From NCBI GenBank assembly GCA_937914905.1, contig CALESU010000201.1, positions 1 through 5,274 of the forward strand: a DNA stretch of 5,274 nucleotides. Direction: 5' to 3'. The notes under the pieces are model-generated. The model was not told the origin of the DNA and did no database searches. It saw nothing but the letters and a program-made list of their open reading frames with translations. Below, in pieces: positions 1-4,959 of this stretch (positions are counted from its first letter, which is position 1; each line of letters starts with the position of its first letter). The translations under genes and the position numbers were made by a program. Origin of the DNA: an uncultured bacterium. Its GTDB lineage: Bacteria > Patescibacteriota > Microgenomatia > UBA1406 > GWC2-37-13.

Positions 1-261
1 GCCAGAAACTAACGACCAAGTGAAGCCATCCGTGGCTGGGTGATACGTGCCATCGGTTCCAATATTGCTCCACCCTTTTTCTCTCACACTGTCGACTGCC
101 GTTTTTACCTCAAGAAGAATTTGATTTGCCTGAATACGCTGTTTTTGCTGACTCCTCCCTTCACGAGAACTAATTAACCCTCCAATGAGCACCGGAAGGA
201 GAATTGCGAGAAGAGCCATAACGATGAGGAGTTCAATAATAGTTTGTCCTGAAGATTTCAT
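1..261 (-). CDS. Minor prepilin / pseudopilin, N-terminal part (runs off left edge)
   Basis: This is the first 87 residues of a type IV pilin-like protein; the C-terminus lies beyond the window edge. It begins MKSSGQTIIELLIV, a class III (prepilin) signal. Cleavage by a PilD-type peptidase is expected after Gly5, leaving Gln at +1 and the conserved Glu at +5 (residue 10). Residues 7-29 form the hydrophobic helix that anchors the subunit in the membrane and later packs in the filament core. The 5-residue leader is short and has one Lys. After the helix comes a polar, Gln-rich amphipathic stretch (residues 33-55), then the start of a globular domain rich in Gly, Trp and Thr. The start codon lies 1 bp after the stop of the preceding prepilin gene, with no clear Shine-Dalgarno, so translational coupling is likely. 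The GspI/PilV or GspJ/PilW class cannot be decided without the C-terminus. Confidence 0.88.
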   Translation of the reverse strand, partial: MKSSGQTIIELLIVMALLAILLPVLIGGLISSREGRSQQKQRIQANQILLEVKTAVDSVREKGWSNIGTDGTYHPATDGFTWSLVSG

Positions 262-262
262 G

Positions 263-751
263 TTAGGGTTGAATGTTGGTGATTACTCCAAGCTCATTAA
301 TCTGAATAATGGCTGGATTTGTTTTATCACTTCGAGTGATATCTATGGTTTCTAGACTTTCAGAATAATTGACAATTTCACCACTTCCCTTGGCAAATAC
401 GATGCTTTTCCCCGCGATGCTTCCAAACTCAAGACCGTTTTCAAGCGTCGTCGTAAAGTTTTCTGGAGCATCTGCAAGATACGTATCACCGTCAAATAAA
501 GTGTAAGAATCTGTACCGAAATAAACACCAGACGCACTTTGCACTCCAGCGTTATTTTGTCTTCCGCTCATTGCGTAAGCTTGTTGCAGCTTCATATCTG
601 AAAGCAGGAGCTCAAAAGACTTGTGAACAAATGATTGTTCTTGTACCCCTAAAAGACTAACAGTTGATAATGTCATAAGAATTGCGAGAACCGCCATTAC
701 CAGACTAGCTTCAATGAAGGTATATCCTTGGTTTAAGTATCTTCTTGTCAT
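263..751 (-). CDS. GspH/FimT-like minor prepilin
   Basis: This 162-residue protein has a prepilin leader: MTRRYLNQG, then YTFIE. Cleavage is expected after Gly9, with Glu14 at +5. Residues 10-35 are the hydrophobic N-terminal helix, and two Arg in the leader fit a cytoplasmic N-terminus. The C-terminal half has the pattern of GspH/FimT minor pilins: a 'VFAKGSGEI' strand-turn (118-126), an 'IDITRSD' strand (136-142) and a final 'IQINELGVIT' strand (149-158). GspH/FimT proteins are thought to sit at or near the filament tip and help start assembly; some FimT proteins bind DNA during natural transformation. The gene starts 15 bp after the pilC stop and has a plausible Shine-Dalgarno (GAGAG, complement of 759-763) 7 nt before the ATG, the best one in the operon. 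The prepilin assignment is secure; the GspH/FimT subclass is inferred from the pattern. Confidence 0.9.
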   Translation of the reverse strand: MTRRYLNQGYTFIEASLVMAVLAILMTLSTVSLLGVQEQSFVHKSFELLLSDMKLQQAYAMSGRQNNAGVQSASGVYFGTDSYTLFDGDTYLADAPENFTTTLENGLEFGSIAGKSIVFAKGSGEIVNYSESLETIDITRSDKTNPAIIQINELGVITNIQP

Positions 752-758
752 GCTAAAG

Positions 759-763
759 CTCTC
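759..763 (-). promoter_or_regulatory. Shine-Dalgarno of the GspH/FimT-like gene
   Basis: The minus strand reads GAGAG here, 7 nt before the ATG at 751. It supports that start and is the only good ribosome-binding site among the six operon genes. Confidence 0.5.
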
Positions 764-766
764 GAA

Positions 767-1819
767 TTAACGTTGTCCGACTTGCCCAATCAAGCCATAA
801 ATAGGAGCGATGATAGACAACATCATCCCTCCAACCACGAGTCCAATAAAAAGGAGCATCATGGGTTCAAGAAGTGCAGTTAGTGTGGTGAGAGATCTCT
901 GGACTTCATAATCCATGTGATCTGAAACATCTTGCATCGCCTTCTCCAAAGTGCCTGTTTTTTCTCCTGCTTCAACAAGCTTCACCACCATCATGGGTAC
1001 CAATCCTTTTCCGTCTCGTAACCCCACGGCAAATCGTTTTCCCGAAAGGATCGAGTCATGACAGTGACGCACCAGTTTTTGCATGTCTTTTCGCCACATG
1101 ATCTGTTCACACAGTTCAAGAGTGCTGGTGAGCGTGAGTCCTGATGCCAATAGAAGCGCCATACTGCGCGTCCACCTCGTAATATCAATTAATTTTATGA
1201 GGTCAGAAATCAGAGGAAGAGAAAAAAAGAAGCCCAGAACAAATGAACGTTTTTTTTGATACAAAACGATAAGAAAGAAAATAGAAAGAACAATTCCCAC
1301 AATAAGGGGAATGGTATTTTCCAAAATGATGTGAGACATAAACATAAGTACTTTTGTCGGGAGAGGTAACTCTACTTTCATACGGCTAAACACCGAAGAC
1401 AACTTAGGCATGACAAAAACTAAAATTACAGTGAGAACGATTGCAAAAACCATCAAGATCACACTCGGATAGATCATCGCAGACTTTACTTTGTCTAAAA
1501 ACTCCATCTCTTTTTGGATGTGCGTTTTAATATCTTTGAGCGCAACGTCCAGATTCCCTGCTTCTTCAGACGCTTTGATAATATTGACTGTCACCTTGTC
1601 GAATGCGTCAGGAAATCGAGCAAATGAATCGTGAAGTTGTTTTCCTTGGGTAAGATCAGTACGAATGGCAGTGAGCAATTTCTTTTGAGGTCCTTTTGAG
1701 TCTTCAAGAAGGGAGTCAACCGCCTCGAGGATTGAAATTCCTGCCTTCAACATGGTTGAGAGATTGTCAAACAAAGCAATTTTGTCTTTGGTACCCAGTC
1801 GAATATGCTCATTTTTCAT
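767..1819 (-). CDS. pilC: PilC/GspF family inner-membrane platform protein
   Basis: This is the polytopic membrane protein that forms the assembly platform above the motor ATPase and passes its motion to pilin subunits. From the chosen start it has 350 residues with two GspF domains, about 12-138 and 215-338. The halves show the family's internal duplication: 'STMLKAGISILEAVDSL' (21-37) corresponds to 'ALLLASGLTLTSTLEL' (221-236), and 'ASEEAGNLDVAL' (83-94) to 'VEAGEKTGTLEKAM' (282-295). Hydrophobic segments lie at about 115-137, 169-187 and 316-341, the usual three. The frame stays open upstream to an ATG at 1909, but those 30 extra codons overlap the end of pilB by 83 bp and give a Cys/Lys-rich sequence unlike the family. 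I therefore place the start at ATG 1819, 7 bp after the pilB stop. No strong Shine-Dalgarno is visible, which suggests coupling to pilB. It is shorter than typical proteobacterial PilC of about 400 residues, mainly at the N-terminus. Confidence 0.93.
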   Translation of the reverse strand: MKNEHIRLGTKDKIALFDNLSTMLKAGISILEAVDSLLEDSKGPQKKLLTAIRTDLTQGKQLHDSFARFPDAFDKVTVNIIKASEEAGNLDVALKDIKTHIQKEMEFLDKVKSAMIYPSVILMVFAIVLTVILVFVMPKLSSVFSRMKVELPLPTKVLMFMSHIILENTIPLIVGIVLSIFFLIVLYQKKRSFVLGFFFSLPLISDLIKLIDITRWTRSMALLLASGLTLTSTLELCEQIMWRKDMQKLVRHCHDSILSGKRFAVGLRDGKGLVPMMVVKLVEAGEKTGTLEKAMQDVSDHMDYEVQRSLTTLTALLEPMMLLFIGLVVGGMMLSIIAPIYGLIGQVGQR

Positions 1820-1826
1820 ACGTTTG

Positions 1827-3503
1827 TTACAAAGACTCAACTTTAGTAACGCGAAGCACCTCTTCAATAGAGGTAACTCCTTGAGACACTTTTTGCAAAC
1901 CATCCTCAAGCATCGTGGTCATTCCATCTTCTTTCGCCTGTTTCATGATGACGTCCGAATCTGCTTTTTTCAAAATCAACTCACGAATTTTTTTGGTTAC
2001 TTCCAAGACTTCAAATAACGCAACGCGCCCAGAATATCCGGTGGAATGACAGAGGGGACAACCCGCTCCATGATAAATATGTATTGCTTTCTTCTTACCA
2101 AAATAGGTAGTCACCAACTCACTGGGGATATTTTTACTAAAATCATCGTAGCTCACTTCAATCTGAGATTTGCACATTTCGCAAATTTTTCTCACCAAGC
2201 GCTGTGCTATGATCACATTCACGGTTGAAGAAACGAGAAATGGCTCTATCTTCATATCCATAAGTCTGGGAAGCGCTGTTGCCGCATCATTTGTGTGTAA
2301 CGTTGAAACGACCAAATGTCCGGTAAGCGCCGCATTCACTCCAATACTCGCCGTTTCTGAGTCTCGGATTTCTCCTACCAAAATGATGTTTGGGTCTTGT
2401 CTCAAAATAGAACGTAAACCACTGGCAAATGTCAGGTTCGCCTTCTTATTTACTTGAATCTGATTGAGCCCTTCAATACGATATTCAACAGGATCTTCGA
2501 TGGTTGTAATATTCTTCGAGCGCGTATTGAGGATTTTTAAGATGGCATAAATTGATGTTGATTTTCCCGAACCTGTGGGCCCCGTGGAAAGGATCATGCC
2601 ATAGGATTTAGAGTAAGCACGACTTACTTTTTCAAGATCAATTTCAGTCATACCCAGATCAGTCAACGTAATTTGCTGAGTTTGCGTGGAGAGGAGTCGA
2701 AGAACTGCCTTTTCTCCGTTTACAATAGGGATAATAGAAACGCGCAAATCAAGATAATCTTCTTCTATCTCCATCCGCATTTTACCGTCTTGAGGGCTCA
2801 TGTGCTCGTCTGTTCGCAGTTGAGAAAGTACTTTAATGCGCGTCATGATACGCTCATGGAGGTATGTGGGACAACGCACTACGTCATGTAAAATTCCGTC
2901 AATCCGGTACCGCACCAGAGCATCTTCTTCTTGGGGCTCGATATGGATATCTGACACTTTTTCATAGTATGCAGTTTCGATAATGAGATCTACTACTTTA
3001 GAAAGGGAAATATCATGTTCATGTCCTGGCTCTTTTCCTTCAGACAACAATCGGTCAAATGCTTTTTGTAGATCTCTCTTAAAAATGTAAAACGTATTTA
3101 AAATGTCTCTTTCTGTTGCGAGGTACGGAGTGACTTTTCCCAGTGTTTTTTGCTCAATCATGTGAATAATTTCCTGGTTGTGAGGATCTGCCATGGCGAC
3201 CTTGATGCCTGACCCATCTCGTTCAAAAGCGATGACTTTTTTTCGTCTCGCAATTTTTTCTGGCACAATATGAGACACGTCTTGAGGAATAGTTATTTTA
3301 CTTAAGCTTACGAAAGGGATTTTCAAATGATTCGCGACCACGATGCCTAGCTTTTCGTCAGAGATAATATTCATCTGCAAGAGCGCATCCTCAAAATCAG
3401 TATGTGCGTCCTTCATAAATTGACGCAGTTTTTTTATTTTAGGTTCGTCCACCAAACCCATTCCGGTTAGGAGTTTTTGGAGCTCTTCTTCAGGTAATAG
3501 CAT
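1827..3503 (-). CDS. pilB: PilB/GspE family pilus assembly ATPase
   Basis: This is the cytoplasmic hexameric ATPase that powers filament extension (or pseudopilus assembly) through PilC. At 558 residues it has normal family length. Residues 40-145 match the N-terminal GspE/MshEN-type domain, including 'VAMADPHN' (102-109). The catalytic core contains the Walker A GPTGSGKST (308-316, Lys314), the Asp box 'TIEDPVEY' (334-341), the Walker B region with the family signature LRQDPNIILVGEIRD (367-381) and the His box GHLVVSTLHTND (395-406). A tetracysteine zinc site, Cys441/Cys444 and Cys482/Cys485, marks assembly (PilB/GspE) rather than retraction (PilT) ATPases. No key residue is missing. It starts 17 bp after the response-regulator stop, with no evident Shine-Dalgarno. 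PilB and GspE cannot be separated by motifs alone; pilB is chosen because nothing secretion-specific is seen nearby. Confidence 0.96.
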   Translation of the reverse strand: MLLPEEELQKLLTGMGLVDEPKIKKLRQFMKDAHTDFEDALLQMNIISDEKLGIVVANHLKIPFVSLSKITIPQDVSHIVPEKIARRKKVIAFERDGSGIKVAMADPHNQEIIHMIEQKTLGKVTPYLATERDILNTFYIFKRDLQKAFDRLLSEGKEPGHEHDISLSKVVDLIIETAYYEKVSDIHIEPQEEDALVRYRIDGILHDVVRCPTYLHERIMTRIKVLSQLRTDEHMSPQDGKMRMEIEEDYLDLRVSIIPIVNGEKAVLRLLSTQTQQITLTDLGMTEIDLEKVSRAYSKSYGMILSTGPTGSGKSTSIYAILKILNTRSKNITTIEDPVEYRIEGLNQIQVNKKANLTFASGLRSILRQDPNIILVGEIRDSETASIGVNAALTGHLVVSTLHTNDAATALPRLMDMKIEPFLVSSTVNVIIAQRLVRKICEMCKSQIEVSYDDFSKNIPSELVTTYFGKKKAIHIYHGAGCPLCHSTGYSGRVALFEVLEVTKKIRELILKKADSDVIMKQAKEDGMTTMLEDGLQKVSQGVTSIEEVLRVTKVESL

Positions 3504-3520
3504 AAGATTTCTAACAATAA

Positions 3521-3898
3521 TTAGGCGCGGTGAGACGACTTGACTACCTCGTCAATCTTGGCAAGGAGCGTATCAAAGTCAAAGAAACTTTTATTAACGT
3601 AACCAGACGCTCCTAGTTTGAGGGCTCGCTCAACATCTTGTTCCTGGCCGAGAGTGGAAAAAATGAGAATAGGGAGATGTGCGAGTGAAGGCATTTTCTG
3701 CAGTTCGACAAGAACCTCAAACCCGTCTTTGTGGGGCATAATGATGTCCAAAATGAGCAGGTCTGGTTTTTTCCCAGCCAACTGTTTTAGTGCATCTTTT
3801 CCATCTACCGCAACATCAACTGTATGCCCATGTTCTTGAAGTTGGGATTGGTAGAATTTTTGGAAAAATGTATCGTCGTCAGCAAGCAAAATATGCAT
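3521..3898 (-). CDS. Stand-alone receiver-domain response regulator (CheY/PilG-like)
   Basis: This 125-residue protein is a single receiver domain with no output domain. The acidic pocket is in 'LLADDDT' (4-10; Asp8 and Asp9), the phospho-acceptor is Asp51 in 'LLILDIIMPHKDG', the conserved Ser/Thr position is Ser81, and the conserved Lys is Lys103. Tyr100 occupies the switch position that is Tyr106 in CheY. The usual Lys-Pro pair is Lys-Ser here (Ser104), a small departure at the beta5-alpha5 turn. It probably signals by protein contact, as CheY or PilG/PilH do, and its position between an HPt gene and pilB suggests the pilus motor as target (inference). The ATG lies 20 bp after the HPt stop with no Shine-Dalgarno. 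A TATAAA box in the gap would place a transcript start on this ATG. Confidence 0.93.
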   Translation of the reverse strand: MHILLADDDTFFQKFYQSQLQEHGHTVDVAVDGKDALKQLAGKKPDLLILDIIMPHKDGFEVLVELQKMPSLAHLPILIFSTLGQEQDVERALKLGASGYVNKSFFDFDTLLAKIDEVVKSSHRA

Positions 3899-3904
3899 AG
3901 GTTT

Positions 3905-3910
3905 TTTATA
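3905..3910 (-). promoter_or_regulatory. Possible internal -10 box before the response regulator
   Basis: The minus strand reads TATAAA with exactly 6 nt to the ATG at 3898, so transcription would start on the ATG. It lies in a perfect 12-bp AT palindrome (3903-3914). No convincing -35 is seen at 16-18 bp, and AT-rich gaps produce such hexamers by chance, so this is only a weak candidate. Confidence 0.22.
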
Positions 3911-3918
3911 AAAAGTTT

Positions 3919-4314
3919 TTATGCTCTCAATGGCATGTGGGATATTCGTTCCAAAGTTTCAATAGATTCGGACATGGTGACTTCAGGTTTATGAGATTTG
4001 ATCTCGGCAAGGGAACGAGATATTGCAACTACTGTTTTGTGCATTTCATCTAGGAGTTCACTTGTTGGGACAAGTTCTTTTTGTTTTATTTTAGCCAAGA
4101 GAATTTCAAGTGCTCGTGAGGATAATCCAATTTGCATGTAACCCATAACCATGCTCTGACTTTTCAAAGAATGTGCTGCTCGATGAGCTTCAGAAGTAGC
4201 CTCAGCATCCAAGGACGTAGTGCTCAAAACCCCGAGAGACTTTTGGAGCAATTCAACGAGATCTTGGGAAGTCTTCAGGTAGAGCGTTTTATACTCATGC
4301 AAATCTATGGCCAT
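3919..4314 (-). CDS. HPt-domain protein resembling the CheA P1 domain
   Basis: This 131-residue, all-helical protein is best read as a free histidine phosphotransfer domain. The motif 'AHRAAHSLKSQSMVMGY' (43-59) carries the expected phospho-accepting His48, followed by Leu50, Lys51 and Gly58. It resembles the CheA P1 pattern (R-A-x-H-x-L-K ... M-G-F/Y) more than ArcB/YPD1-type HPt domains. Flanking helices (7-30, 62-80, 84-106) fit the P1 bundle, and no dimerisation, CheW-like or ATP-binding domain follows. The frame is open upstream to an ATG at 4413, but that 33-residue extension would cover the divergent gene's start and the promoter region, and it only adds an artificial hydrophobic stretch. 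ATG 4314 is therefore preferred. As first gene of the operon, next to a receiver protein, it probably exchanges phosphate with that regulator (inference). The cognate kinase is not in the window. Confidence 0.82.
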   Translation of the reverse strand: MAIDLHEYKTLYLKTSQDLVELLQKSLGVLSTTSLDAEATSEAHRAAHSLKSQSMVMGYMQIGLSSRALEILLAKIKQKELVPTSELLDEMHKTVVAISRSLAEIKSHKPEVTMSESIETLERISHMPLRA

Positions 4315-4321
4315 ATCTTTC

Positions 4322-4350
4322 AGTATATGGTACAGAAAGGGGAGAGACAA
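4322..4350 (-). promoter_or_regulatory. Promoter of the HPt-pilus operon
   Basis: On the minus strand, TTGTCT (4345-4350; 4 of 6 to TTGACA) is followed after exactly 17 bp by TATACT (4322-4327; 5 of 6 to TATAAT). Seven nt separate the -10 box from the ATG at 4314, so transcription probably starts on or within 1-2 nt of the start codon, giving a leaderless or nearly leaderless mRNA. This is a prediction from sequence only. Confidence 0.55.
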
Positions 4351-4357
4351 GTATAAT
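4329..4357 (+). promoter_or_regulatory. Promoter of the divergent TPR-like gene
   Basis: A perfect TATAAT (4352-4357) sits 5 nt before the ATG at 4363. The -35 candidate at 17 bp spacing, GGTACA (4329-4334), matches TTGACA at only three positions. The predicted transcript begins at the ATG itself, so it would be leaderless. The element overlaps the opposite promoter: its -35 lies within that promoter's spacer. Confidence 0.5.
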
Positions 4358-4362
4358 GCAGT

Positions 4363-4830
4363 ATGGCGAAAGGGCACATACAAAAAAAACAAGAGAACAT
4401 AAGGCCCGTACATCTGTTGGAACAGATCTTATGGCTCGGAGCGTATGTACTTGCTTCTGTATTTGTGACACTTAATATATTAGTTTCTCAATATATTCCC
4501 TCTCAATTTACGGCACTTGCCAAAGGTGAGATGCCGGCAATTCTTGAAACGATACGAGAAGGAAGATTTCTCCCTCAATTTCAACCGCTCTTTAGCGAAG
4601 TTAAGGGATTGATGAAAGACTATGACAAGGACATTTTTTCTCAAGATCGAGACCGGAGAAACTCTATAACTTCACTTGAGATACTGTTGGAGCAGTATCC
4701 AGAATCGCGAGATCTTCTTGTTGCGCTCGCCACTTTGTATGAAAAGGAAGAAGATATGGCGCGCGCTCAAGAATATCTGATGCGGGCAAGAATGTTAGAT
4801 CCTGAAGCTGGAAAAGACAGTGAAAAATAA
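4363..4830 (+). CDS. Small membrane-anchored protein with TPR-like C-terminus, function unknown
   Basis: I do not recognise this 155-residue protein as a named family. A short, basic N-terminus (1-15) is followed by one hydrophobic segment (about 19-44) that looks like an uncleaved membrane anchor. Then comes a polar linker, with a charged D/K/R patch at 83-99. Residues 103-148 form helix pairs with TPR spacing: 'SLEILLEQYPES', then 'LLVALATLYEKEEDMARAQEYLMRARMLDPE' split across 118-148. The final 'A..YL..A..LDP' is the classic end of a TPR unit. The basic N-terminus suggests the TPR part lies outside the cytoplasm, although this orientation is not certain. It is divergent from the pilus operon and shares its 48-bp intergenic region, so the two may be co-regulated. 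A scaffolding or protein-binding role is possible, but no function can be assigned. Confidence 0.8.
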   Translation: MAKGHIQKKQENIRPVHLLEQILWLGAYVLASVFVTLNILVSQYIPSQFTALAKGEMPAILETIREGRFLPQFQPLFSEVKGLMKDYDKDIFSQDRDRRNSITSLEILLEQYPESRDLLVALATLYEKEEDMARAQEYLMRARMLDPEAGKDSEK

Positions 4831-4848
4831 TGATGGAGGCGATACGTG

Positions 4849-4922
4849 TGGACTCGAGGGGACTCGAACCCCTGACCTTCGCGCTGCCAGCGCGACGTTC
4901 TAGCCAACTGAACTACGAGCCC
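4849..4922 (-). tRNA. tRNA-Ala (anticodon GGC)
   Basis: A complete 74-nt cloverleaf is seen on the minus strand. The 7-bp acceptor stem (GGGCTCG with CGAGTCC) contains the G3-U70 wobble that marks alanine tRNAs. The D arm is GTTC/GAAC with a 9-nt loop. The anticodon stem TCGCG/CGCGA closes the loop CTGGCAG, giving anticodon GGC (complement of 4885-4887), which reads GCC and GCU. The variable loop is 5 nt, and the T arm AGGGG/CCCCT holds the loop TTCGAGT. The discriminator base is A. The 3' CCA is not encoded, so a CCA-adding enzyme is needed. It lies 37 bp downstream of the PIG-L gene on the same strand and is convergent with the TPR-like gene, 18 bp away. Confidence 0.97.
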
Positions 4923-4941
4923 AATTCATTCAATAGACCTT

Positions 4942-4947
4942 ATTGTA
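4942..4947 (-). promoter_or_regulatory. Possible -10 box for tRNA-Ala
   Basis: The minus strand reads TACAAT, which would start transcription near 4935, leaving a leader of about 13 nt before the mature 5' end. No -35 is found at normal spacing (TTGAGG is 20 bp away), so the tRNA could instead be read through from the PIG-L gene. Confidence 0.25.
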
Positions 4948-4959
4948 ACACGAAAACAG

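Noticed and set aside
352..537. Minus-strand 61-codon frame inside the GspH/FimT-like gene
   Set aside because: It is in another frame of a well supported prepilin gene and its translation shows nothing recognisable.
991..1188. Minus-strand 65-codon frame inside pilC
   Set aside because: It is an alternative frame of a conserved GspF domain with no start context or domain of its own.
1696..2018. Plus-strand open frames opposite the 5' end of pilC and the 3' end of pilB
   Set aside because: They lie fully antisense to two strongly supported genes, and their translations have no domain pattern.
2046..2891. Several plus-strand open frames opposite pilB (60-95 codons)
   Set aside because: They are antisense to the conserved ATPase core and show low-complexity, unrecognisable translations.
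1827..3503. PilT (retraction ATPase) as the identity of the ATPase
   Set aside because: The long N-terminal domain, 558-residue length and tetracysteine zinc site fit PilB/GspE; PilT proteins are about 350 residues and lack these.
3618..3839. Plus-strand 73-codon open frame opposite the response regulator
   Set aside because: It is Ser/Cys-rich and lies antisense to the conserved receiver domain; it is a mirror of that gene's codon pattern.
4132..4356. Plus-strand 74-codon open frame opposite the HPt gene
   Set aside because: It covers the HPt active-site region in antisense and ends inside the promoter region, with no coding signature.
4850..4869. Near-direct repeat of GGACTCGA, as might be expected at an attachment site
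   Set aside because: Both copies are explained by the tRNA acceptor stem and T arm. No integrase or duplicated tRNA end is seen nearby.
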